Source: Mrakia gelida (taxonomy: Eukaryota > Basidiomycota > Tremellomycetes > Cystofilobasidiales > Mrakiaceae). From it: a stretch of 64,000 nucleotides of DNA. The notes under the pieces are model-generated. The model saw nothing but the letters and a program-made list of their open reading frames with translations. It was not told the origin of the DNA and searched no databases. The first letter of the stretch is position 1. Each line of letters opens with the position of its first letter. Location of the stretch: positions 1 through 64,000 of the forward strand of contig BRON01000014.1 of assembly GCA_024345305.1 (NCBI GenBank), read 5' to 3'. Positions 35,983 through 46,594 of the stretch are shown piece by piece. The translations under genes were made by a program, and so were the position numbers.

Positions 35983-37756
35983 CTATAGAAGCGGGGTCTC
36001 TAACCGAGACAGGAGAAAAGGGGAAGAGACGCGTCGAGAAGAAAGCAAAGCGAAAGAACGAACGAACCAAGAAGAACTCCTCACTTCCTCTCCAAACCCC
36101 CACAACGGCCAGGCGCTCGGGAAGTAGCCGACGTCGGGGATAGACTGGCGAGCTGGGCGAGGGTAAGGGGAGTTGGTGACGTGCTGGAAAGCGGAGGGAG
36201 AGGGAAGTTGGTCGAAGTCGACCGACGCGTCGAGTTCTTCTTTGAAGAGGAGGGATTGGTTTTCGAATGAAGGGGGGTGGTTTTGATTAGAAAGATTGAG
36301 TGGGGTAGTGAACGGGCAGTATCCGACGGTGGGAGAGTATGGTTGAGGGTTGGACGGTTGGAAGTGGGGTTTGGGCTTGTGAGGAGGAGGAGGGCGAGGG
36401 AAAGCGAGGAGGGATTGGTGCTGCATCTGCTGGGTAGAGGGAGGTGGTGGAGAGTTTAGATATTGGTGGTAACCGAGGTTGTGGAGGGCGGGTGCGTAGC
36501 TTTGTGGGTAGTGAAGGGAGGAGGAAGTTGAGAGGGAAGATCCGAAAGGGACGACGACGGGTTGAAAGAGATCCGGCGAGGTGTGACGACGGGTATCCTC
36601 CGCTGATGATCCGATGGCGTCGTGGTCGACCTCAATTATTTGAAGCCCTCCTCTCGACCTCTTCCTCCCTTCCTTCAGACCCATTTCCGTCTCATCCTCT
36701 GATCCGTCGCGTTTCCTCTCCAGGCTTCCAACCGTCGTTTTCCTCTTTGAGTGACTGACCCCTGGCTCCGAACTGAGATTTTGGCTGGATTTGAACGAGG
36801 TGGACTGTCGATCGAGCTTTTCCATGGTGTAGCAGGAGGAGTGCGGAAGGGAGGAGGAGGATGCTCGACGACCTTGCTTGACTCGAAGAGATTTCGTCGG
36901 ATAGACGCACTGGATCCCTTTGTTCTTGCAGCGAATGCAGTAGAGTAGGCCGTCGCACTATCAGACCAGTCGCAGAGAGGTTTGAGGGGATCAGCGCTGG
37001 TTTCGACGAGGTGCGTTCACTGGTCGGCGACGCGTCTCAAAGACGAGCCGTCGTTCGTTTGCTAAAGATCTTACTCACCTTCGACTTCCTCGCCTTGCAA
37101 GCCTGACAAGCCTGATAAGTAGAGATCGAAAAAAAAACATGATGGGGTCAGCGAAACTTTTTATCACGTCAAGAACGAGCGAGAGCAGCTCGACGCATCG
37201 AAGCGAGCGAAAAGAAGAGGAAACGACGCGTCGAAAAAGTCGAGAAAAAGGGGAAGAAGATGGCTGGGCTTACCTGAGAAGTTCTCGTCTCTTCCAAAGC
37301 TGGAACGATGGTGAAATCCATCACAGGCTTCACGATGCTGATCTCCCGTCCATCCTTTCCCGCCGTCGAGACTCGTCCCTCCTCTGCAAAGGGGTTGAGG
37401 GAGTCCCATCCGCTGAGGTCGAGAGGTCGAGTGGTATCGAAGGACTGTCGAAGGAGCGGAGAGGGGAGGGACATGTTCGATGATGCTGAGGAGAGAGAGT
37501 CCAAGGTTGAGAGGGCGGTGAGAAGGTGGGGAGGAGGTGACTCGGGTTGAGAGAAAAAGAAGTCGAAGTCGTTCCCTCCTGATCCAGTGGTACCTTCGCT
37601 TCCTCTTCCGCTCTGGCATCCGGCGCGGTGTTGATCAGGGAGAGGGAGGTTGGTCGATGACGGGTAGGGGAGTGGGAGGGAGGAGTGAGAGCTGTCGACG
37701 AAAGCTGATGTCGAACGACGACGACCCTCGAACGAGGTGTGATCGAAGAGCTGCAT
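35983..37756 (-). CDS. Zn(II)2Cys6 fungal transcription factor
   Basis: Exons 37756-37274, 37111-37079 and 36957-35983 join in frame (about 496 residues). The zinc cluster spans exons 2 and 3: CQACKARKSKC then DGLLYCIRCKNKGIQC, an exact C-x2-C-x6-C-x5-C-x2-C-x6-C pattern, followed by a basic stretch (LRVKQGRR). The cluster is central (residues ~163-190) rather than N-terminal. The first 161 residues are Ser/Pro-rich. The C-terminal part has KRKTT and RKRSRGG basic patches and Pro/Gln-rich stretches, as in activation regions. No fungal-specific middle homology domain is seen, so the protein is short for the family. A late intron near 36060 is possible. Targets cannot be told. Confidence 0.85.
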
Positions 37757-38471
37757 GGTTTGATTTGTGAGGGGAGTGAGGAGTGTAGATGAAGGTATCC
37801 TAGGGAGGGGTGGTGGCTGGTCGTGGGAGTTGGAGAAGGGAGGGAGAAAGGGGGAAAAGGAATGCTCGAACTCGAACGAACAGCACCCGTCCGTCCGACC
37901 TGTTCGTTCGTTAATTCTCTGATGAGACCCCATCGAATCGAGATCGAGCGGGGAGCGGCGAAGGAGAAGACCCCAAGTACTGGAACCTAGAAGAAAGATC
38001 TGGACACCGACGTGACGTTCTCGCGGAAAAAAGAGAGGAGAGTGGGGGGGGGGGGCGTCGTTGTTTGAGCGAAACTCAGAATCGACGAGGGAAGTTGCAT
38101 TCCGAGACAAGGAGAAGAACATTCGAGAGCGAAGAGAAAGCGATCAGAGAGAGGATACATAGCTCTGAGCAACCAAACTGTTCAATCAGCTCATAAACAG
38201 AGACGAGCGGGACATTTCAGCCCCGTCTCGACGTCTAGCGACGCCCGGGGAGCTCCCTTCCCTCATCATCTTGCAGGTGAGAGGATGTAGAGAGGCCAAG
38301 TCGATGCTCGGAGACTGATAAGGATAGGGTTGAGGAACCAAATCGTGGGAAGAGGAGCTAGAAGGGAAGGCAGAAAGGAACGAGAAGCGGGAACGATGAG
38401 ACGACGTCGAAGGTTTTGGAGCTTAACTGCAGCATGACGAGCTCGGAGGTACTCGAAGCTCTCGTCACAGT
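37757..38471. other. Upstream region of the Zn2Cys6 gene
   Basis: About 700 bp with a homopolymer of 12 G (38044-38055). No open frame with supportable splice sites was found. It probably holds the promoter and 5' untranslated region of the transcription factor. Confidence 0.4.
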
Positions 38472-38780
38472 TCATCGACGGCGCGGAACGGCCTTCGAAG
38501 ACTCTTCGAAGCCAAGAGAAGCGATCAAGTGAGCGATCTCGCCGCTTTCGGACGCGTTGTCTTCACCTCTTCTCAACCTTCGTTCCCCCCTCCCTTCGGT
38601 GGCATACTCAATCAGCTCACCATACCCATTATCTGTCTCTGCAATCATACGGTTAACGCTGTCTTTGAGACTTGCGAACGAATAATGGGAAGGAAACGAG
38701 GCAGATGGAGTGGTCGTCCCTCCGAAGCTCGATCCATGCAAAAATATCCGCCGACCTGTCTTCTGAGACGAAGGCATCAT
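38472..38780 (-). CDS. Hypothetical small protein (102 aa)
   Basis: An ATG-initiated frame on the - strand (MMPSSQKTGRR...) ends at 38472. The codons read normally, with no low-complexity tract; a segment SFASLKDSVNRMIAE is followed by a charged C-terminus. No family is recognised. It lacks introns, unlike nearly all neighbours, and could be an exon of a larger gene or chance. Kept at low confidence. Confidence 0.3.
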   Translation of the reverse strand: MMPSSQKTGRRIFLHGSSFGGTTTPSASFPSHYSFASLKDSVNRMIAETDNGYGELIEYATEGRGERRLRRGEDNASESGEIAHLIASLGFEESSKAVPRRR

Positions 38781-39240
38781 GATCTGCAACCCGCCCACGC
38801 CCCTTGAGAGCGAGAACGCCGCTTCTGGCCGAGGGAAGGGGCAAGGGAGGAAAAGAACAAATCAGAACTCAACCTGAACTCAGCCGACGAGTCGTCGAGC
38901 AGATCATCGACGGCGGAAAGCTTCGAGAACGCTCAGTTCGAAATCCTTCTGACGATCACCTCCCTGAGGACGAATAATGAAATGCGCTCTGAGGCAAAGA
39001 CGTATCACGAGCGAGCGAGACGAAGGAGTAGGGAAGTGACGGATGGGCGACGCGTCGTTTTCCTTTCCTCTTTAGTCTCTCACCCCTCCGTTCCTCGAGC
39101 ACGATGCTCTCGAGTCGAGAAAACCACACCATCAAGAGCCAAACTGGCGAGGGAGGTCCTTGTTTCGTCAAACGTACATATGGAACGAAAAAAGGGAAGA
39201 ATGAAGAAAAGACGAACGAAGCTCTCAACCCTCACACCTC
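38781..39240. other. Spacer before the F-box-like gene end
   Basis: About 460 bp without a supported gene. GACGCGTC is at 39049. Open frames on both strands overlap and have no recognisable content. Confidence 0.4.
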
Positions 39241-40335
39241 TCACTTCTCCTCCCACCACCTACTCCCTCGCACCTGAACCCTGAGAAGCTTTCTCTCCTT
39301 CTCCGACAAGGCCTTCATCCCAGACTCAACGAGAGCCAGCTCCTCCTCCCCAGCGACCTCGACGACGGCGGCTCCCTCGACGTCTCGAAATCCCTCGAAC
39401 GAGAGGACTCCCTCCTGCTGGAGACCGAGGAGGATTTCTTCGTGTCTCGAGCAAGCAAGTGCGCTGCGTTCCTCCCTAAGAATAGTCTTGGGGTTGATGT
39501 CAAAGGCCTTCCCTCGGAGGACGAGACGGAATCGGTTCCCTTCACGTCCGACTCGGAAGTACGTCCAGGGTCGCACGACGTGGTGATCGACGAGGGTAAG
39601 GGTTTCGACCTGCCCTACGGACGCACCGATGACCTTCTCCATAGGAACGATAGGGTAGCAGGTAACGTGGACGAGGGTAAGATGGGTCGGGCGAAGGATG
39701 TGGAAGAGGGAGCCAGGGTGAGTCTTGATGGGGTAACGTGAGTCGTCGATGATGAGATGATCTAGCTGGATCCTAGGATGCTTGCGATCCTCGAATCGAC
39801 CCAGGCAGAGGGCTCCAGAAGCACCGGAAGTATCGAGGAGGTGGAGGGTTCGGATTTGGTCGAGGGAGAGGAATGGTTGGAGGGACGAGGGAACGACGGC
39901 GAACTTCTTCCATCCGATGGTGATGCTTCTCTGCGCGTGAGAGAGTAGAGAGAGGAAGAGATTCGTAGATCAGCCTGACTTCCGGGAAAGTCTGAGGAGG
40001 ATCTAGCACCCACTCGATGAAAGAGAGCTTGAAGCTGTCGCTGGGTGTGCAGGACGACCGTTCTGTACAAGATCGGGGAGGCGAGGAGGAGGAACTTCTG
40101 GGAGACCTGAGTGCAGGCAGCGAGGGTCCGAGGGGAGCAGACGCTGAAGATGTCGAGGAGGACGTCGTCTGGGACGTGGGCGATGGGAGAGGAAGGCTGA
40201 AGGGATGGGAAGTGCGGAGGAGGAGGAAGAAGGTCAGCTCGTTTCTCGCTCTTCCCAACGACGCAGAAAACCTTCCCAGCGAGTGAAACTCATCTGAGCG
40301 AAAAGGAAGGACGAAGGGCTCACTTGAGATGCCAT
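39241..40335 (-). CDS. F-box-like protein
   Basis: Three exons (40335-40324, 40196-40014, 39930-39241) give 294 residues. The first exon has only four codons (MASQ). The F-box-like segment follows at once: VPDDVLLDIFSVCSPRTL, then CTQVSQKFLLLASPILYRTV. The remainder reads as alternating hydrophobic strands with LDHLIIDDSRYP and THLTLVHVTCYP, loosely like leucine-rich repeats, and ends in a Glu/Lys-rich part. F-box proteins recruit substrates to SCF ubiquitin ligases through Skp1. The same SP-x-LYR-hydrophobic signature appears in two other genes here (58290-59472, 62135-62862), so this looks like a lineage family. Substrate unknown. Confidence 0.72.
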
Positions 40336-40728
40336 ATTGAAGACCTGGAAGCGGAAGGAACGAAAGGATGGGGAAGCGAAGATGGACGTCAAGAAGGGAA
40401 CTCGAACGTGTTGAGCTCGACCTTTCCCCACCGCTTCGGCAGCCGCTGTCAGCAGAGCCTTCGCAGCATCGCTCTTCTTTTTTTCAAGGCTTGAAGCAAA
40501 TTTGAGACTCCCCTTGAGCTCATGGAGGAATATTTCTCAGCAATTTCATCCGGTTTCGGACTCAAACTCTGTTTGTCTGGAGGGAGGAGTCGACGCCCGC
40601 CGTGCTCTTCACGTCTCCAACCACGACGACTCTTCCCTTCGACCGCATAGACTTCCTTTTTCGCTCTCTCTCTCTGCCGCTCTCTTCTCCCCTCTTTCCT
40701 TCGCTCCCTCCTCCGTGGATCTGTTGAG
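40336..40728. promoter_or_regulatory. Divergent promoter, F-box-like / sugar transporter
   Basis: The 393 bp between divergently read starts serve both genes. The transporter side is C/T-rich (40640-40715). No defined element was recognised. Confidence 0.4.
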
Positions 40729-42385
40729 ATGTCGTCTGTTCCGACGCTGTTCGGATTCCAACTCAAATGGATATCGTGAGCTTCAACCTTCCTTCCCTCC
40801 TTCCCTCTCTCTCCCTCTTCTTGCTCTGAGCTCACCTCCTTCTTCCCTCTCTTCTTCCTCGTGTCTTCAGCCTCGTCACCTTGACCATTCAGAATGCGTC
40901 TCTTGGGATCATCATGCACTGGTCGCTCGTCTCCTCGAAACCGGACCAGCGCTACTCAGCCGCGACGGCTGTCCTCGTCTGTGAGCTCCTCAAAGGATTC
41001 ATCTCCCTCCTCGTCGCTCTATACGGGATCTTACAAACGATACCATCAAGAGGAGGACCATCATCAGCCTCGTCGTCCATCTTCAACAACGAGGACAAGG
41101 GAACGGGAGCTCTTCTTCCTCCTCCCATCAACCTACCCACCTCCCCTCCTTCCTCCTCCTTCAGCCAACACAACCTCCAACACCTCCTCACCCTCCAACC
41201 CTACTCCATCCTCCTCACCTCAGTCTTCTCGAGGAACGCTCTTCCGTTACTCGTCCCTGCTGTAGCATGTACGTTCTCTCTCTCTCTCCCTCTCTGCCCG
41301 TCCCCTCTAGCTTCCCTCCTCCCTTCCTTCTTTCCCTTCTCCCAGACGTGATCCAAAACAACCTGATCTACCTCGCCTCCTCCAACCTCCAAGTCGGTTC
41401 CTTCGCCGTCCTCTCCCAAATGAAGATCCTCACCACAGCAGCCTTCTCCGTCCTCCTCCTCAACAAACGTCTCATCCGCTCCCAATGGATCGCCCTCGCC
41501 CTCCTTGGTCTAGGAGTAGGAGTCGTTCAACTCCAATCCACCTCCTCCTCCCCATCCTCCTCCACCTCCCCATCAACAGGCAACCCCATCAAAGGGTTCT
41601 TCGCCATCTTAGCAGCCTGCTTCACGTCCGGTCTCGCAGGGGTATGGTTCGAGAAGGTCCTCAAAGGAAGCTCGACGGACCTCTGGATCAGGAACGTTCA
41701 ACTTTCGCTGTTCTCCCTCCCTCCGGCACTGCTACCGGTGCTGTTCCATGACCACTCGAGTGTGGCACCGGGGAACTCGTATCCCATCCCAGGAGGAGGA
41801 GGAAGAGCAGGGACGACGGAGATGCACTTCTTCACCAATTTCAACGGGTGGACGTGGGCGACGATACTGGTGCAGGTGTTGGGAGGGTTGTTGACGGCGC
41901 TGGTGATCAAGTTTGCGGATAACATCTTGAAAGGTTTTGCTGTGAGTAGTTCGCTCTTTCTTTCTCTCCTCTTGTTTCGCTCTTCGCGAGAGAAGAGAGA
42001 ACGTTCGACTGACTCTTCCTCCCTCCCTTCGTTCTCGCAGACGAGTCTCTCCGTCCTCATCGCCTTCGTAGCAGGCGTCGTCATCTTCGGCTACGTCACC
42101 ACTCCCGGCTTCGTCTTCGGTGGAGCGTTGGTGCTGGGAGCAACGTGGATGTACAACCGAGGGGAGGAGGAGAGCAAGAGGATCGCTTCGAGGGTGGCCG
42201 AGGGAGGGGAGGATCAGTTGTTGGGGTGAGTGCGCGCGTTCCGTCTTCGCTCTTCTCTCCTCTTTGGACTTGAACTGACTCTGTTATCTGTTTGGGGAAC
42301 CCGCAGATCGCTGGCCGATTCGAAGGACGGGCTGCACACGAACGGTTCATCGTCGGAGTCGTCGCGGAGGGGATCTCGAGTTTGA
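40729..42385 (+). CDS. UDP-sugar (SLC35A-type) Golgi transporter
   Basis: Five exons: 40729-40775, 40871-41268, 41346-41941, 42041-42225 and 42307-42385 (434 residues). About ten hydrophobic segments can be traced, starting with WISLVTLTIQNASLGIIMHW. Diagnostic motifs of the SLC35A nucleotide-sugar antiporters: NALPLLVPAVAYVIQNNL, LQVGSFAVLSQMKILTTA, and near the C-terminus VIKFADNILKGFATSLSV. Such carriers import UDP-galactose or UDP-GlcNAc into the Golgi or ER lumen in exchange for UMP. The exact substrate cannot be told from sequence. A Ser/Pro-rich insert between the second and third segments is longer than usual. The C-terminal tail is hydrophilic, as expected for the cytosolic end. Confidence 0.92.
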
Positions 42386-42786
42386 ACGGTCTCATCTCTC
42401 TCTCTTTCTGTACTACATAATCACCCATCTCCTTCCCCTCGCGAACCCTCTGTTTGTCTATCTCTTGTATCTCTCACCCCACCATCCTTAGAAGCTCGTC
42501 TCGTCACTCCATCTCGACGCGACGTTTGCCCATCTCCTCCTCATTCAACCCCTGCGCCTTTTCTCTACTTACCCTACACTCTGTAATACCTGCCTCCATA
42601 TCTCGGGTCGTTATTAATACAATCCCTCTTGCTCTCTTCTCTCTCTTCAGCTCGACTCGAAAAAGCCAGAATAAAAAGAAAAGCCAGCTCTCTGTCGCGG
42701 GCTCGTCCCCTCAGCCCCTTCTCCCCTTGCCCTGCCAACTCCCTCTACCCTTCCCCCCCCCACCCCCCTCCCCTTCTCTCTCAGCC
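42386..42786. other. Sugar transporter 3' region and CDC3 leader
   Basis: The 400 bp between two same-strand genes. The last 60 bp before the septin ATG are almost pure C/T with C runs (42748-42770). Confidence 0.5.
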
Positions 42787-45594
42787 ATGTCTCAAGAAAA
42801 CGGAGAGACCTACTCCCAACACTCCAACGACCGAGAAGAAGCTTCCTCGCCTCCTCTCTCTCCCTCCCAAACCCAGACCAACGGGAACGGCCAGCCCTAC
42901 GAGGAGAGGGTCGAGGAGGAGGAGGTTGCGCCAGCACCCACGGTTGTTCCCATCGCGTTGAAGAAGAAGTTGATGGGCTACGTAGGATTCGCGAATTTGC
43001 CCAATCAGGTTCATAGGAAGAGGTGAGTGGGGGGTGAACAAAGGGAGGGAGGGGAGGGAAGGGAAAGGGGAAGGAGATGGTGCGGATGAGCTGGGAAGGA
43101 ACGAGCACGAGCTGACCTTCGTTGCTGCTTCTCTTTCTCTCTCGCGTTGTCGCAGTGTTCGAAAGGGGTTCACTTTCACTGCTATGGTCGTTGGTGAGTC
43201 GAGTCTCCCTCTTGTGTGAGCTTAGGCGGAGAGAGGGAAGGGAAGGGAGAGGGAGGGCGAGGTGAAGGCGTTCCTCGAGAGAGGAACCAGACACGTTTGG
43301 GCTGAGCTGACTGTATGCGCTTTTGGGTTCGGGCTCGTTGTAGGTGAATCTGGTCTCGGGAAATCCACGTTGATCAACACTCTGTTCGCTACGACGATTC
43401 GACCTCAAAAGACGCATCCTTCCCCTGGAGCGGAGGTCGCCAGTACGGTTTCCGTGGAGAGTACTAGTGCTGGTGAGTCCCATTTCTATACCCTCTTCTG
43501 GACTTTGAGAGCTGGCTGGGGGTGCTGGCTGTCGAAGGGTGTGAACGAAACGAGCGAGGGATATCTACAGAGGGAGAACGAGAGCTCACCATCCTCCTTC
43601 CCTCCCCTTCCCTCATCGCACGCTCCCCTTCCCTTCAACGAACGAACGAACCCTTCGGACGCCCACAGACATCGAGGAGAACGGAGTCCGTCTCAGGTTG
43701 AACGTCGTTGATACTCCTGGGTTCGGAGATTTCGTCAACAACGATGATTCGTACGTATCCAAGCTCGCTCTCCTCCCATCTCCTCGAGCTCGCTGGCCCT
43801 TCCCTCCTTCCTTCCCTTCCTCTCCTTTCTCGCCCCTGTTTGAGCTTGTCTCTCTCCTTTGCTGACCTCTCTTCGCCCCCTTCTCTCTACCTCCTCGCTC
43901 CTACTTGTACTCTCGTTCGTCAGGTGGAAGCCCATCGTCGACAACATCGAAGCTCGGTTCGACGCCTACCTCGAGCAGGAGAACAGGGTCAACCGAGTCA
44001 AGCTCGTCGACAACAGGATTCACGCTTGCATCTACTTCATTCAGCCTACCGGTCACTCGTGATTATCTTCGTCTCATCTCCGTTGGGCGGAAGATAGGGA
44101 GGGCTGGGGGAGGGAGGAGAACGAACGAGGGAAAGGGAAGGAAGAGGGAGAGAGGGCTCGAGCTGACCTTCGTTTCGAACCTCCTTCCTTCTCGCCAGCC
44201 TCAAACCCATCGACATCGAGTTCATGCGACGTTTGCACCAGAAGGTCAACCTCATCCCCGTCATCGCCAAGAGCGACACCCTCACCGACGACGAGATCAG
44301 AGCTTTCAAGGCTAGGGTGAGTTCAACATCCCGACCCTCCTCCAAGAGCTCGCGCGTCCCTCGAATCGAACTCAACGCTGACTCTGCGCGTTCCTTTTAC
44401 TTTTCTCGTTCGCCAGATCTTGTCCGACATCGCCTTCCACCAGATCCAGATCTTCCAGGCTCCTCTGTACGACAACGAGGACGAGGAGACGATCGCTGAG
44501 AACGAGGAGATCACTGTGAGTCTTCGCTCTGGATTCGGCTTGAATCCACCTTCGCTCGTCTCGCTTCCTTCCTTCCCTGACTGACCGACCCGCCTCCTTT
44601 CTCCCCTCTCTTCGTGCCCTTGTCCCTTCCTACTCTCCCTACGACTCCCCTCACGCCCTCCCATCCCTCTCACCCACTCACCCACCTCCAGTCCAAAATC
44701 CCCTTCGCCATCGTCGGATCCGACACCCTCCTCACCCTCCCCTCCGGCCAAACCAACGTCCGAGGTCGAGCCTACCCCTGGGGAATCGTCGAAGTCGACA
44801 ACGAGGAACACTGCGACTTCGTCAAGCTGAGACAGATGCTCATCCGAACGCACATGGAGGAGCTCAGGGAACACACCAACGACGTGCTCTACGAGAGGTA
44901 CAGGTCCGACAAGCTCTTGACGATGGGAGTCACTCAGGACCACACCGTTTTCAAGGAGATTAAGTGAGTGGTCGTTTTCGTTCTCGTTGATCCTCGCTTG
45001 GGGACGGGGACGGACTGTTCCGCGACGTGAGCGAGTCGATTGACCTCTCTTCCCCTCCATCTCGCTCTTCCAGCCCCGCCGCCAAGATGGCCGAAGAACG
45101 CTCCCTGCACGAAGCCAAGCTGTCCAAGATGGAAGCCGAGATGAAGATGGTCTTCCAGCAGAAGGTCCAGGAGAAGGAGGCCAAGCTGAAGCAGTCCGAG
45201 GAGGAGCTGTACGCCAGGCACAGGGAGATGAAGGACGCGCTCGAGAAGCAGAGGTTGGAGTTGGAGGATAAGAAAAGGAGGGTGGTGAGTCGCTCGAGTT
45301 CGGTCTTTTCTGTTGGGTGCGAAGGAGAGGAGACAAGGAGGGTTGGCGGGGGGGGGGAAGGGACGACGAGCGACGAGATGCGAGCTGACTTGGTTTCCCA
45401 CGTTCTTTTGCGTCGGATTTTGTTACTTTAGGAACAAGGACGGCCTCTTACACCAGAGAAGTCGAGCGTGAGTCGACTCCCCTTCGTTCATCCCTCCTCG
45501 TCGCGTCTTCGTTGCTTGAAACTGACGCGTCTTCCTTCCTCCCCTCCCTCTTTCCTTTCAGACCAACAAGAAACGGTTCGGACTCGGCAAATAG
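42787..45594 (+). CDS. CDC3: Septin, Cdc3 group
   Basis: Eleven exons join in frame: 42787-43022, 43156-43193, 43344-43472, 43669-43750, 43924-44058, 44199-44316, 44417-44515, 44692-44963, 45074-45284, 45432-45467 and 45562-45594 (462 residues). Order: acidic N-terminal extension, [12 protein letters not shown] and FTFTAMVV, P-loop GESGLGKS, G3 [33 protein letters not shown]4 AKSDTLT, septin-unique element [19 protein letters not shown], then a ~65-residue charged coiled coil ([20 protein letters not shown] region). [10 protein letters not shown] before IHACIYFI resembles yeast Cdc3 best. Septins form hetero-oligomeric filaments at the bud neck and guide cytokinesis. An intron interrupts the P-loop codon region. 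GACGCGTC lies in the last intron (45524). Confidence 0.92.
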
Positions 45595-46196
45595 ACGACC
45601 GCCCACGTCGCTCGTTCGGTCTCGCTCGACTCTACTCGCCTTTCCTCTCTCTCGCTCGTCCTGGCGACGCCTCCTCCCTCCTTCCCTCCCTCGCTACTTT
45701 CCTTCACCTCGCTCGCTCGCCCAAGTATCCTACAACTTCCCCTCTCCACCCCTTCATGTTTCCTCTCTCTCTTTCCTCTTTTTCACGACCCCCACCTTCT
45801 TGCCTTCTCTCTCGCTTCGCAACCTTCTCTTTCTACGGACGGTCGTTTCTCTCCCACCCTCGCTGCTTCCCACCTCGATACCCCCTTTCTTTTCCCTTAC
45901 TTTAGTTTAGGTCTACATACTCTCCCTCGATCCCCCCTCGTTCTCACTCTTTGTTTACTTCTCCTTTCCTTTCCACGGCTCGCTCGCTTCTCGGTCGGTC
46001 TTGCTTTTTTGGTTTGGTTTGGTTCGCCCGGCTTTGGTTTTTGATGAATACGCTTTTCTTTCTTCTTGAGTGAGGTTGTATGGGAGGGTGGGGGGAGAGT
46101 GAGTGGGGAGAGAAGAGCGGGTGAGGGGAGAGGAGGATGGGCGAAAGAGGGCAATGGACTCACGACGCGTCGCGAAACTCAGCGATGGGGATCGGT
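45595..46196. other. CDC3 3' region
   Basis: About 600 bp. C/T-rich to 46060, then a purine-rich patch (46075-46150). No intact gene. GACGCGTC is at 46164. Confidence 0.45.
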
Positions 46197-46539
46197 TGAT
46201 TTGATTTTTTTCGCCCTCGTGGCGATCGCTTCAGCATCGCTGATTCCATCGTTCGATGCTTTCTCTTTCGGGATGTGCCTCGCCGAGTGAGTCCCTTCTC
46301 GTCGTCCTCGTTCTTGTCAAGTCGTTCTCGACGCGTCGAGCTTGTCTCCCTTCTTCTTCTGATCTCTCTCGTCTTCAAACAGGTTGAAAGTGATCCTCTT
46401 CGTCCTGATAAGGAACTTGAAGCAAGGTTCGAACCTTCGTTCATCGCCCACGAGCTCGTCCTTCGACGAGCAATCGTCGCCAAGTCGGCTCGAAAGCGGA
46501 GGGGACGAGGACTTGGTCGGGCAGAGGTTCGAGCTCTAG
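46197..46539 (+). pseudogene. Cytochrome P450 C-terminal relic
   Basis: Two in-frame pieces (about 46197-46286 and 46383-46539) join across a clean GTGAGT...AAACAG intron. They read SFDAFSFGMCLAELKVILFV followed by LIRNLKQGSN and a Ser/Glu-rich tail to a stop at 46537-46539. In P450s the heme loop reads F-x-x-G-x-R-x-C-x-G-x-x-x-A-x-x-E-x-K and leads into helix L. Here FSFG is followed almost directly by C-LAELK, so the Arg and the G-x-x-x-A part of the loop are missing while helix L is well kept. No upstream P450 exons (ExxR helix, I helix) were found. A gene fragment left after deletion is the best reading. Confidence 0.5.
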
Positions 46540-46594
46540 AAAGCCGAGTCTCTTCGCGAGTAGAGAACGAAAATTTCTAGGTAACAAACATATG

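Noticed and set aside
38044..38055. G run as a G-quadruplex element
   Set aside because: A single homopolymer without further nearby G tracts on the same strand. It is as likely to be a length-variable sequencing feature.
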